Assembly: GCF_013373865.1 (NCBI RefSeq)
Contig: NC_050474.1
Location: forward strand, 14,447,045 to 14,511,044
Source of the DNA: Monomorium pharaonis
Taxonomy: Eukaryota; Arthropoda; Insecta; Hymenoptera; Formicidae
Length of the DNA: 64,000 nt
Direction of reading: 5' to 3'
The translations under genes were made by a program, and so were the position numbers. This document shows, piece after piece, positions 46,691 to 58,819 of this stretch (position 1 is its first letter; each line of letters opens with the position of its first letter). The notes beneath the pieces were generated by a model, which saw only the letters and a list, made by a program, of their open reading frames with translations, did not search any database and had not been told where the DNA came from.

Positions 46691-46846
46691 GATTCGCGTC
46701 TATGCGACACATGTACGTTTAATATCGTCTGGGCCACTCGATTTTTCGCAAACCAAACTTCCGCGTTTCCGCGTTTATCTCTTGAGAAGTATTAATCTTC
46801 AAACAAATTGTTTCTCTCAATTAGTATGCGCAGTACAAAGGTTTCT

Positions 46847-46859
46847 GGGCCCATAACCT
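46847..46859 (-). promoter_or_regulatory. Copia primer-binding site (half tRNA-iMet type)
   Basis: Minus strand GGTTATGGGCCCA directly abuts the 5' LTR. It is complementary to the anticodon-arm sequence TGGGCCCATAACC of initiator tRNA-Met rather than to a tRNA 3' end, which is the known copia priming mode. Confidence 0.8.
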
Positions 46860-47083
46860 GTTATAATTTGCAATGAGAAACAACGTTTGGAATCAATAAT
46901 ATTTAATTAATTAGCTTCTCAATTGATATAAAGAAAGATACATAAAAGAAGAGTAGAAGTAAGTTACTATGGTGATAAACATTATGAAGTATGCCTGAGT
47001 CGCATATACCTTGCAAATATAAATGACAAACTTCTATTAATATTTAAATGTTTAAACTTTAGTATTTAATGCAATTCTCAATA
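46860..47083 (-). repeat. Copia 5' LTR
   Basis: 224 bp partner of 42419-42640; promoter side of the minus-strand element. Confidence 0.85.
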
Positions 47084-47703
47084 TTAGTAAAGCTTTGCAT
47101 GATTCATTTATACATTGTACAAAACCAACTGCTGCATCTGTTAGAGTATCAACAACTAACTAAAAAATAAAATAAATGATTGATATTTAAATAAATGACT
47201 AAGTAAGTTATAAAATGTAAATTAAATAAAAATTATATTTAGAACCGAGTTCATGACATTTAAAAAAATTATTGTGTCATAAAATTTTTATGACAAATAT
47301 ACAATGTCAAATAATTTGTTTTATAAAAGCAATAACAAGATGTTAGATTCGTGATGTTCTTAAAATTTGTAATATAACAAAAAATAATTTATCTAGTAAT
47401 TAAATATCAAGTATAATTCAAAATAGTTATATTTCAAGAAAAACATAATATGACACAAACATGACATTTGATCATTTACAATTTACATTTTAAATTATAT
47501 AAGTGAGAAACATTTCACAATTTGCAACTTATTTTATGTTTATTTAAAAACACAAAAATTAATCGGAAGATGAGTTAATTGTATCTATTAAAAATACATA
47601 CTCTAAAATTATTCCAATATGCACTAGTGTTATCATGTCTTTCAACTAATTTAAAATTTCCATTTTGTAATTTATTAATTACTTCTTCTTTATTAAGAGC
47701 CAT

Positions 47704-48560
47704 TTTCAGAATATTTACGGCCAAACAATGATTTGAATGAGACACGTACAAATGAAACTAAATTTTATAATTATTTACATTAACAGACATAGCATCAATC
47801 AGCTTGACCTTTTACATATATTGTCAAAGGTATAGCCTTTAAAGAATTTCAAATAGAATTCGTTAAGTTACCAGCAATAAAAGAATGATGATAATAGAAC
47901 TCGTGGATAATGATCAATCTGGCAATAATTTACTGAAGGACACACAACGTTTCGGCCAGACGATTTCTGGCCTTTTTTAAGTGAATCTAGAAATTACAGA
48001 GGAACTTAACTGACAGATGAAATTAACTGACAATTTCCACATCGCAAATATCACATAATAAATCAGTTAAGGTGATTAAAAATCACAATACCTTGTGTAA
48101 GTCACATTAAATACATTAAATATCTATCGAACTCAATTCACAACCAAAATAATTAAAGTGCTGTTTAGTGAGAGACGTGTTAAAAAGTACTCCGTATTTC
48201 GCAACCTTTGTCAGTAGAAAGACAAGATCGTTAAAAATATGAAAGTCAAGTTTGATAACATAAAATAAGATTGACTCAAAAATATACCTAGTCAAGAGTA
48301 ACTAAACAATACTTATAATTCTGTCATATAATGTGTTAAGATTGTCAATGTCTTTTCGTAGGTTATTAATGTTGTTATTAAATTTTTGGGTAAAAAACAT
48401 TTCCGGGATCTCTCTTTTTTTTATGTTTTTCTCTGTGTAGAATATTCGGTTTAGTTTTTGATGTATGATGCCGATTATCCGCGCATCACGATTTTGAATG
48501 GGCAAAACCGATTTAAAGTTTTTTGTTGTACCTCTTGCAGCGAAAATAGAAGATTTTCAG
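47704..48560. other. AT-rich DNA, no gene recognised
   Basis: Includes the 5' flank of the hAT gene and a stretch at 47935-47990 (ACACAACGTTTCGGCC) of a type seen beside retroelements. The hAT right terminus was not found. The frame 48302-48505 has no recognisable domain. Confidence 0.4.
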
Positions 48561-48599
48561 TAATATTAAAAGGCTTTAATTTTCGTCGCGAGAATCACT

Positions 48600-49310
48600 G
48601 CAGCGCGCGGTACTCAATACTTATTCCCCTTCTCCGTCCATCGCTCCCCACTTCGCTCGCCAGCGAGAGTATCGGGACTCGCTCGTTCTCGAGCTCGCAT
48701 TATCGATAATTCTAATCCCGGGAAAATTATTCTCGATAATGTAGTTTTGCAAGCGGAATCGAGCGGGAATAAGACAACGTTTGCAGGCCTCTAATCGTAC
48801 TGATAAGTCCTTGATGAAAACATTCTTATTCGTAGAATGTGAAAAATTAATATCTCGATTATTGGTAGACCTAACCCAAGACAATATTGAACTTTTATGT
48901 TCATTTCGATTTCGTTTATCTTTCTATGACGGGATGGCTTCCGCTTACATTTCACCATATATATTTTACACCTGTAACGTTAAACTTGTAAAAAATAAAC
49001 ATTTTTCAACGTATGTTCAACATTTTGTTTTTTTATCCCTCACGCCTCTTACTTTAGTACAATATCGCGAGCACGGTGGGAATTGTAAGCAAAAGCGAAC
49101 ATTATACCGCGAGTGAGAGCATACAGTTAGGTACAAGTGTAAGAGAGAACGAACATGAGAGAACGCGATGTGTGGGTGTGAGAGAGAAAACAACGATACC
49201 CAGAGAGAAGGGGGCAATAGAAAACGTACATGTTCCTCTCTCTCTCGTCCCTAATTTTTCAGCAGTCGGGTATCAGCGCTAAAGCGCGATCTCGAATCCC
49301 TTAATTACAA
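48600..49310 (-). repeat. Dispersed repeat family C, copy 2
   Basis: Reverse-complement relative of 37597-38290 and of 36900-37600. Shared landmarks: GAGCGGGAATAAG, GCAGGCCTCTAA, TTGGTAGACCTAACCCAAG, AATATTGAACTTTTATGTTC and AACATTTTGTTTTTTTATCC. Confidence 0.6.
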
Positions 49311-50147
49311 CTTCTTTAGCAGCCAGGTACCGGCACTATCGCGTTCGCGAATTGTATTGTTGCACTTGAGCGCTTCCGCGACACGCACACTTCCACACGC
49401 GAGCGCGGCGAAATAAGTACACGTTTTTGACGAACAAGGAACTTTATTAGAAACACCGAACGCATTTACAAATATTCAGAGCACGTCCGCACGAGACGAC
49501 GTCTCCAGAACAACAACCACCTTTCATTTGTTTACTACTTCCTGGCGACGCTGTCAACGCTGAACACAGCTGACCGAGGCGATTAATACAATTGATTCTT
49601 CCGGAGCGCAGACTAAAGCTCGCGCTCACAACGCGCGCGAGTCTACGCTTGCAACACTATTTACAAAGTTTAATCAGTGCCTTTTCAATGACTCAAGATA
49701 TTCTTTACATAATTGGTTCCATGCATCGTATTTATCCTTTGAACTTAGTCGAGCGGCTTGTTGTAATAGATCTTGCTTTTGTTGTTCCATGCTGTTTCCA
49801 ACGGTTCAAGACAATAATTTACATATTTCATGCTTTTATCGTTCTTACATTTAATATATTCATTACAGCATTGCCAGGATTTTAGTTAGATTCGATCACA
49901 TAATCATCTAGATCCAGTCACGTGGTGTGACATTATCATAGAACATACGTTACCTTTAATCTCGATGATGTGATGTCATCATGAAAAAACACGTTGTAAC
50001 ATGTTTGATGCATCGACATGTTTATTATATCATTATCATATTTATGATCTAAATACTTTATTAAAATTAATAATAAAATTTATATAATAAAAATGACTTA
50101 ATAATATCAACAAATACTGTGAAGATGAAACCTAACTTCATACATTG
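49311..50147. other. No gene; GC-rich block then AT-rich DNA
   Basis: 49370-49660 is GC-rich, with TTTATTAGAAAC near its start, LTR-like in composition. 49661-50147 is AT-rich. Nothing assignable. Confidence 0.4.
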
Positions 50148-50156
50148 AGAGAAATA

Positions 50157-51985
50157 AATGAGGCCCGATTGCGCACACAAACGATTGGACACAGTAGTAT
50201 TTCCCGATTGGACACAAACCCGATTGCACACCGACCCAATTGCATACGGGCCCGATTGCGCAACGGCCCGTTTGCACACGGAAGCGATTGCGCACCGACC
50301 CGATTGCACATGACCCGTTTGCACACGGACCCGATTGCGCACCGACCCATTTGCACACGGACCCGATCGGGTCTGTGTCCAATCAGGTCCGTGTGCAATC
50401 GGGTCCGTGTGCAAACGGGTCGGTGCGCAATCGGGTCCGTGTGCAATTGGGTCCGTGTGCAAACGGGTCGTGTGCAATCGGGTCGATGCGCAATCGTTTC
50501 CGTGTTCAAACGGATCGATGCGCAATCGAGTCCGTGTGCAATCGGGTCGGTGTGCAATCGGGTCCGTGTGCAATCAGGTCCGTGTGCAATCGGGTCTGTG
50601 TCCAATCGGGTCTGTGTCCAATTGAGTCCGTGTCCAATCGGGACTGTGTCCGATCGGGACGGTGTGCAATCGAGACTGTGTTCAATAGAGTCCGTGTCCA
50701 GTCGGGTCCGTGTCCAATCGGGACCGTGTCCAATCGGGTCTGTGTCCAATCGAGTCTGTGTCCAATCGGGTCGGTGCGCAAACAAGTCCGTGTGCAATCG
50801 GGTCCGTGTGCAAACGAGTCGTGTGCAAACGGGTCGGTGCGCAATCGGGTCCGTGTGCAATCGGGTCGGTGTGCAATCGGGTCCGTGTCCAATCGGGTCT
50901 GTGTCCGATCGGGACGGTGTGCAATCGAGACTGTGTTCAATCGAGTCCGTGTCCAATCGAGTCTGTGTCGAATCGAGTCTGTGTCCAATCGGATCCGTGT
51001 GCAAACGGGTCGGTGTGCAATCGGGTTCGTATGCAATCGGGTCCGTGTGCAATCGGATCCGTGTCCAATCGGGTCTGTGTCTAATTGAGTCCGTGTCCAA
51101 TCGGGACTGTGTCCGATCAGGTCGATGCGCAATCGAGTCCGTGTGTAATCGGGTCGGTGTGCAATCAGATCTGTGTCCAATCAGGTCTGTGTCCGATCGG
51201 GACGGTGTATAATCGAGACTGTGTTCAATCGAGTCCGTGTCTAATCGAGTCTGTGTCGAATCGAGTCTGTGTCCAATCGGGTCCGTGTGCAAACGGGTCG
51301 GTGTGCAATCGGGTTCGTGTGCAATCGGGTCCGTGTGCAATCGGATCCGTGTCCAATCGGGACTGTGTCCGATCGGGTCGATGCGCAATCGGGTCCGTGT
51401 GCAATCGGGTCGGTGTGCAATCGGGTCCGTGTGCAATCAGATCTGTGTCCAATCGGGTCCGTGTGCAATCGGATCCGTGTCCAATCGGGTCTGTGTCTAA
51501 TTGAGTCCGTGTCCAATCGGGACTGTGTCCGATCAGGTCGATGCGCAATCGGGTCCGTGTGTAATCGGGTCGGTGTGCAATCAGATCTGTGTCCAATCAG
51601 GTCTGTGTCCGATCGGGACGGTGTATAATCGAGACTGTGTTCAATCGAGTCCGTGTCTAATCGAGTCTGTGTCGAATCGAGTCTGTGTCCAATCGGGTCC
51701 GTGTGCAAACGGGTCGGTGTGCAATCGGGTTTGTGTGCAATCGGGTCCGTGTGCAATCGGATCCGTGTCCAATCGGGACTGTGTCCGATCGGGTCGATGC
51801 GCAATCGGGTCCGTGTGCAATCGGGTTGGTGTGCAATCGGGTCCGTGTGCAATCAGATCTGTGTCCAATCGGGTCTGTGTCCAATTGAGTCCCTGTCCAA
51901 TCGGGTCCGTGTCCAATCGGGTTTGTGTCCAATCGGGAAATACTACTGTGTCGAATCGCTTATGTGCGCAATCGGGACAGTCCCA
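50157..51985. mobile_element. Foldback-type element 6 (longest, coreless)
   Basis: Left end AATGAGGCCCGATTGCGCAC; right end (reverse complement) TGGGACTGTCCCGATTGCGC. A 9 bp duplication AGAGAAATA flanks it (50148-50156, 51986-51994). The 16 bp unit is GTGTGCAATCGGGTCC/G and GTGTCCAATCGGGTCT. The left arm is only about 200 bp and the right about 1.6 kb; the arms meet directly at 50365 with no core. The right arm contains a higher-order direct repeat of about 415 bp (about 50890-51330, 51090-51505 and 51505-51920 share long identical stretches). All frames on both strands are long and stop-free, which reflects the unit, not a protein. Confidence 0.85.
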
Positions 51986-51994
51986 AGAGAAATA

Positions 51995-53316
51995 CATACT
52001 GTATTCAAACAAATATTACTGGTTTTAAGTATATCATAAATTTATATATCAACAAATCTATCATAAGCTTATCACAATCAAATACATTTACTAAAAATAT
52101 ATTTTTTTAAGTCCTAGAAATTGCAGTTCTTCAGACAAGAATATTAAATAAAAACAAAAATTTAATTTACTTACTATATAGAATTGAGTTAAGAAAACCA
52201 TATATTTTAATCACGTACAAAAATGTGTTCTTTCCAATACAAAAAAAATACATACAACAAAAATGCTTTCTTTCGTGCTCTTAATAAGTCTGTTTTATAT
52301 ATACAGAAAGTGAATTTATTTATGAGAAAACACGCCACGTAGTCGTAAGTAGTGAAAAAAATGCCATTTTAAAAATAAAACATTCTCGACAAAAACCAAA
52401 TTATTTTAAATATCCATTTCTAGTTGAGGATAGCATTTTATGCTCATAACAAGACATATAGTGTTCAAGAATAGAGATTTGCTCGTTACAAAGATTTATT
52501 TTTGGTGATAAAGTAAAATTTTTCTCTTGTAACAATCTTTTTCTTTTCTTGAACAGAGTACTTCTTTTGACGTAATGATACATTGTGTTCCTAGAAGAAA
52601 AATTTACTGTATAGAAGAAAACTTTCTTAGATTAATATATTATAATATTTTTAAAAAATAAAGTTTTTTGTAAGTACATGTAAAAACAAAGATTTTTTTA
52701 ATATTTGTTATGAGTACATCTTGAAATTATTATCAAGAATATACTCTTTGTTGTTGTTGAAGAAAACAATTACTTATGGGAATTCCGCTGCTAAATCAAA
52801 ATGAATAGATTTTTATTTAACTTTGTAGAGAAGTTCAAATTAGTGGTAAAAATTGACTGTCAAAATTTCAGAAAGCTGAACTAGCTAGTTATTTAGATAT
52901 TAAATATTTTATTTACATGGGCTTTTATAGGAATCGATGAATTTTCATGATTTTTCGGTTCATTATTAAGCGTAGAAGATATCAGTATTAAACGTAGAAG
53001 TAATGAACAGATGTTGATAAAACTTTAAAATGATACATTTTAGCTGTCTAGAAAAGTACTATTAAATTTTTGAAACAATGCACTTTCTCGTTTAAGTGAA
53101 ATAATTAATATGATAAAAAAAGTCTGCAATAATCGAAGCAGTACAGCACGTAAGAGTGACAAATGTGTACTAAAGTGATATAACATGAATTTTAAATTGT
53201 TATATTTAGTTATCTAAGGGTGGTATGATAGCAAAGAATGTTTATTCTCAATTTAAAAAATTATTTCAGTAATAAAGATAGTACTTTATAATTTACAATA
53301 TTAAAACTTCAGATTA
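51995..53316. other. AT-rich DNA, no gene
   Basis: No coding signal or repeat match noticed in about 1.3 kb. Confidence 0.5.
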
Positions 53317-53318
53317 TA

Positions 53319-53498
53319 CAGGGTGAGTTTTAATGTCTCAACTTTTTACCATGAGAGATGGAATTACCGACTGCAATCTTAGTACACACATGTACGTCAT
53401 TTGCACATGCATATGTCGTACATGTGTGTACTAAAATTGCAGTTGGTAATTCCATCTCTCATGGTAAAAAGTTGGGACAGCCATTAAAACTCACCCTG
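53319..53498. mobile_element. Palindromic MITE with CAGGGTGAG ends
   Basis: 180 bp, TA on both sides. The arms of about 75-90 bp share CAGGGTGAGTTTTAAT, AACTTTTTACCATGAGAG, GATGGAATTACC and TAGTACACACATGTACG, so the whole element can fold into one hairpin. The long stem could be processed if transcribed. Confidence 0.8.
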
Positions 53499-53794
53499 TA
53501 TACAGCAAAAAGAGTAACAAAATTGTTAAAACCTTGGACCCCTATACCACTTTTGTGCCAGGCCTGAGCAGAGGAACTTCCTTAAAAGGAGGAAGGAAAG
53601 CTGAGTAATCGCTTTACTTTGCAATAAAAAAGTGATTTTTTCCAGTGTGTGTGTGACAGATCCCAGCGATAGGGTGGCAATGTTTGTGGGAGAGAAAGAA
53701 AGGAACCATGACATCACACAATGCCGACGATGTCTTCGATAATTATCGGTTCGACGATTACGAGCTCTTAGCGTTTAATACGTAAAAAGACAAG

Positions 53795-54660
53795 TATATA
53801 TTATACATATTATACCTAAATACTTGTAACATTGAACTTGTAAGAAATAAAATTTATAAACGTATATTCAACATTTTGTTTTTTCACGCCTCTTGGTAGT
53901 GACGCCGCGAGCAAAGCGACGAACATGAGCGAGAGCGAAGATTGTGCTGCAATGAATTGCAGCGGATAAGAACATACGATTAGGTAGCAGTATGAGAGAG
54001 AACGAAAATAGCATGACAGAACATGAGGATTATGCAGCGATGGGTAAGTGCGAGAGAGAACGTTTTAAACAGCTGGATATCGACGCTAAACTACAACCTC
54101 GAATCGCATCTTTTAATTACATATTTTAGTCTGCGAGTTACTAAAGCAATATCAGAATGTAATTGATAACTTTGTCAGATGGGCTATCGGATGATTTTAT
54201 TCCACTACGTACACAAAAAATATATCTAATAAGATATCTAATTGCGGACTGCCAACTATAGATGTACTCGATACGATAGTACATGCTATTGCAATATCAA
54301 CATTGTACTTGCATTAGCAGCAAATATTATTGTATCGAGTATTATCTGTAGTTAGTAGCCCACAACTACATATGTTATTGGTTATAATACTTTTTTTCTG
54401 TGTAGACACAATTATCTTCTCTCACGTCGCGTACATGAGGAAAATGTATTTAGTCTCTCGTTGTCTCTCGCCCGGTAAAACGTATCTGATACAAAATGAC
54501 TTTTAAATCCGGTATCGCGGTCAGTTAATATGACGGATGGTGTGGAAGAGTAAGTCGGAGCATTTCTTGGAGCTGGAGGGATTTTAATGACACGGAGCCG
54601 GAAGATTCCGTAGAAGCGGAAATCTCATGCAACCAGCTCCGTGTCCTGATGTGGTTCGGA
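53795..54660 (-). repeat. Dispersed repeat family C, copy 3
   Basis: Reverse-complement match over its full length to 36695-37600, including ATTGCAGC..GAACATACGATTAGG, the internal folding motif around ATACTCGATAC and ATGACGGATGGTGTGG. Together with copy 1 it makes a 17 kb-spaced inverted pair. Confidence 0.75.
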
Positions 54661-54768
54661 GGATCTGTCCGCAAATTTTTCACGGAAATCTGAACGCATT
54701 GGTAAAGTAAGGGGTGAAAATCCCGAGGGCCTCAGCGTGAGGGTGCTCTACATGCGGAAACTTTTTCG

Positions 54769-55393
<625 letters not shown>

Positions 55394-56045
55394 GTAAGAG
55401 AGAGAAAGAGTGATAGAATGTAGATAGTATGGTGTACAGCGGATGAAAGTGAGGATAATATTAAATGTACTATTAAAATACAATACAAATAATATTAAAG
55501 GTACCATTAAATAAAGACTTATGTAATCATACCTAATAAGCAGCTCTTTCTACAAAAAATTGCCCTCTTCCACGTGATATCATACCCACAACGCCGACTA
55601 TAAGTATTGGTTTTTAAAGGCGGCCATGTTTACGCGATTTTTTCCTGCGTTGGGACCCCGCGTTATCCCTTCTCGCCACTTCCTACATAGAGGCAGTAAC
55701 ACGCGCGCCACCTCGCATCTATAACCAATATAGTATATAGTATTTATCGTTATAGCTAATAAACATTTCGGGTTTTCAAAGGCGTCCTCAAAATAGTTTA
55801 CGTCTAATAAACGGGATATTAGTTTACTTCTGATGAGCGATTCTTCCCGAAGTCCCGTGTGACGTCATCCCTGATGACATAACTATCATAAAAAACAATT
55901 CTATTAATTATGACGTGTATTATTTTTTATATATAATAAAAAATAAGATATATATTTAATTTTAATATTTCAAAATGCTGGCGTTTAATCCTTACAAAGT
56001 GATATTTCTACTTATGATAACCTTCAATGGTTTGAATTATCCTCC
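55394..56045. other. No gene recognised
   Basis: Mixed-composition DNA leading into the HTH transposase fragment. Confidence 0.4.
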
Positions 56046-56704
56046 GTGAATGCTCCGATAACTTCGCAGGAAAGAAAAGTGAATATAAAAATTCAACATA
56101 TGCTGTTAGAAATAAAAAACGAAGAACAATTTCAATTAAAAGAAGAAGGATCTTTAGATTTTTATGATGAATATGAAATTCCAGAAGTGAAAAAAATAGA
56201 TTTATTAGAAGTGGATGAAAAGAAATTCTATTTTCAAAAAAAAGTTACTTGTGATTCAATTGAAGAAACAATATCAACTGACTATAAGAGGCAAGTTGTA
56301 GAATACTGAAAAAGCGGTAAGACGAAACCAAGATTGCTTCAAGGAGTTAAACGAAAATTTAGAAAAGTTACATCGATACGACAAAAAAACAAAATCATTC
56401 AAAGTGATAGTAGGTTGAAAAAATTAAAAAAAAATTCTGAATACACATTACACCATTTTAACGAAGCACTTTAAAAAAAAATCATCATTCATGACATGGA
56501 CATCGCTCGATGAACTTCTCGAGCATAAGAAGAAAAAAATGCGGCAGGACATTCAAAGCTTCAGAGACATGGGTAAAAAGATTCAAAAAGGCACATAATA
56601 TTGCATCGAGAAAAATAACGAAATTTATTATAAAAAAATCTCTACTATCAAAATCTAATTTAGAAAATGGGTGTACTTCCGAAAACGAATACCTCCAATT
56701 TTTT
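56046..56704 (+). pseudogene. Decayed transposase with CENPB/HTH-like DNA-binding region
   Basis: An acidic N-terminus (MNAPITSQERKVNIKIQHML) is followed by VVEY, a stop, then SGKTKPRLLQGVKRKFRKVTS and SEYTLHHFNEAL. After a frameshift comes ETWVKRFKKAHNIASRKITKF. The pattern (Y--GK--L--V---F--V and F-AS--WV--FKK-H-I-SRKI-KF) resembles the paired HTH and CENPB domains of pogo/Tigger-like transposases common in ants. The catalytic domain is absent. Confidence 0.55.
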
Positions 56705-56712
56705 TTTTAATT

Positions 56713-57573
56713 GTGTATTCTAATGTATTTTGGCGCGCTGATTACGAATATAATAGTGAAAATTAACGCAAATTTGATTTTCATGCCATAAATAGTAAAA
56801 AAACCCTTAAAGTCACGATTTTTTTTATTTATTTCCGTAAATAATGGGAATTTCAAAAAATACTTCAGATGAAAGTTGTAGATCTTATCCAAATACATAT
56901 TTTATGTTTTATTAATTTTTGCCATAAAGACAGTAAATAGTTTTTGAGAAAAGCGACGTCAAATGTTCAAAGCTTCATAAAACTCATCTAACACAATTCG
57001 AGTTTTATTAGTTAATTTTATTAGTTAATAATGGAACGGGGTGCGGCCTCTTCTTCGCCTACGTGTTTTTTGTACTACATGGGTTTGCGACTTTCTACGC
57101 GTAGCGAGGTCCACACCCCCCCATCCTGCTTACAGAGCGAAACGACGTCCACTCTTGTACTGTACCACACAAGTTTGCGACTTTCTAGGGCACTCTTACC
57201 GGTGGCGTGGGTGCGGGAGGGGGGATGAAGCCCCCCTTGCACCCGTGCATGAGTAGCCACAACGAAGAAGTTTTGATTAATTTGTGTTGGATGTTGTGTT
57301 GGAAGTTCTATGAAGTTTTGAACATTTAACGTCGTTTTTTTTAAAAACTATTGTTTCTACAGCAAAAATCAATAGAAGATAAAATGTGTATTTTGATAAG
57401 ATCTACAAATTTTATCCGAAGTATTTTTCAAAATTTCCATTATTTATAAAAATAAATGAAAAAAACCGAGATTTTTTTTGTTTTTTATAGTTTCCGTTAT
57501 GAAAATCAAATTTGCGTCAATTTTCACTATTATATTCGTAATAAGCGCGCCAAAATACGTAAGAATACATAGT
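56713..57573. mobile_element. Inverted-repeat element carrying foldback-core sequences
   Basis: Arms of about 280 bp (56713-56995 and 57290-57573) share GTATTTTGGCGCGC, TACGAATATAATAGTG, AAATTTGATTTTCAT and ACTTCAGATGAAA or its relative. The centre (57030-57260) has GTACTACATGGGTTTGCGAC, a second ACACAAGTTTGCGACTTTC and GGGTGCGGGAGGGGGG..CCCCCCTTGCACCC. These are the core modules of the foldback family, here without minisatellite arms and without (TG)n. Confidence 0.7.
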
Positions 57574-57953
57574 TATAGAAGAAAAGGCTTCCGTTTCCAG
57601 TGTCGTAGAGTGTGACAGACGTGTGATTGATTGAGTAATTAAGGTAGTTAAGAGACAGAGAATCATTGCAAGAAGGACAGCAGGGCGAGCAGGTACGTGG
57701 GTGGAGTAAAGAAGGAAGAATAGGATAGAGAAGAATAGTAATTAGACAGTTTGTGGAACAAAGGGGAATTAAGAAGGTTAGAAGGACATAGGGCAAACAG
57801 GGGATATAGATAAGTGAGCGAGGAAGATAGACGAGTGGGAGGGAGACGTGAGCGACGCGAGTGGGCTAACGGAGAGATAGAGAGGCGGGCGAATGTGTTT
57901 GTAGAGAGTAGAGTAGATATAAGTAAGTAATTTAGGAGTGTGGTAAGGGGGAT

Positions 57954-58435
57954 ATGGCGGAAAACGAAAATAAAGAGAAGGAAGGATTAGGAAGAGAGGA
58001 GCAAGTGAGAGAGGAAGGAGAGAAAGAGCGAGGAGTGAAAAATAAGGGAAAAGTAGTTAAGAAGAAAGGGAGATCGACAAATTTAGAAAGATTGACCAGA
58101 GAAAAAGGAAGGAACGAGAGCAGGATGGAAGGGGAGGAAATGGATTTGTTGGAAAAGAAGATTTTTAAGAGAAGTAGAATAATAAAAGAATTGCCGGAGA
58201 TGAAAGAAATTAGGAGGAGCAATTTATAAAAAATATTAGAGGAGTTAGGAAAGCTAGGAAAAAAAATGGATGAAGAGAAGGATGAATTGAAAAGACAGAT
58301 AATAGAACTAAAAGACAGGTGGGAGGAGAAGAGAAAAGAGATAAGGAATAGAATGGAGTTGATGGAAAAAAGAATAGAGTGTTTAGAAGAGAAGCTGGAG
58401 AATAGTGGTGATAAAGGGGGGAACTCTTAAATAAA
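57954..58435 (+). pseudogene. LINE 2 ORF1 (coiled coil)
   Basis: MAENENKEKEGLGREEQ starts a highly charged Lys/Glu protein. A stop at about 58227 is followed in frame by LEELGKLGKKMDEEKDELKR and further heptads to LEEKLENSGD. It is predicted to be the RNA-binding, self-associating protein of the retrotransposon. Confidence 0.5.
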
Positions 58436-58819
58436 GATGAGAAAAAGCGAGGAAAGGACAAGGTGGTGGAAGTAACGAGAAGATTGAGGGAGTTTGAGGT
58501 GAGGTTAGATAAAAGGGAGAAGGAAACAAGAAAAAATAATGTGATAGTTAAAAGAGTAAAGGGGAGGGAAAGATGGAGGAGGTAAAAGCGCTATGGGGAA
58601 AATGGGTATAGAAGAGAATGTAAAGGAGGTAAGAAGAGTAGGGGGTTTAGAGGAAGGAGAGAGATGGTGTTAGTGAAGTTAGGAAGCTTAGAGAGTAAAA
58701 AGAGAGTGATGGAGGCAAAGAGAAGATTAAAAGGGAGAAGGGAGAAGATAGATGACGATCTAACGAAAGAGGAGAGAAAGGCTAGATGGAAGATAGAAAG
58801 CAAAGCAGATAGAGAGAGA

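Larger units (their letters stand above)
42419..47083 (-). mobile_element. Near-complete Copia LTR retrotransposon
   Basis: LTRs 42419-42640 and 46860-47083 are almost identical (TGTTATAATTTGCAATGAG ... GCAATTCTCAATA on the plus strand). Inside the 5' LTR (minus orientation) is GGTTATGGGCCCAGAAAC, complementary to the anticodon arm of initiator tRNA-Met, as in Drosophila copia. A purine tract (GAGTGGAAG) precedes the 3' LTR. Gag-pol lies at 42660-46690. The insertion interrupts a hAT coding exon, with the flanks ATAT overlapping by 4-5 bp. Confidence 0.9.
40714..47703 (-). pseudogene. hAT transposase gene (BED finger), spliced, split by Copia
   Basis: Exon 1 (47602-47703) starts MALNKEEVINKLQNG and ends NTSAYWNNFR at a GTATGT donor. 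Exon 2 begins at 47159 with LVVDTLTDAAVGF, QCINESC, is cut by Copia after KALL, and resumes at 42418 with KNSTSGMNRHKC. Together these give the BED finger W--F, C---C and H-x-C. Further exon text has CDLWIDNYRKLHLTITTIY (42080-41990) and LNHCKVTSTDIE before a donor at 41376. The last exon (41230-40714) contains FCIPDSSASSERNFSKAG, the hAT dimerisation signature. Several frameshifts exist between. Confidence 0.8.

Noticed and set aside
48302..48505. Open frame of 67 codons near a retroelement-like stretch
   Set aside because: Lys/Asn-rich AT-driven frame with no recognisable domain; Penelope origin could not be supported.
50138..52039. Long overlapping open frames (up to 432 codons) in foldback element 6 on both strands
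   Set aside because: The 16 bp unit lacks stops, so every frame reads as a 16-residue repeat. Similar frames occur in the other arrays (11230-12160, 60211-61704). They follow from repeat composition, not selection for a protein.
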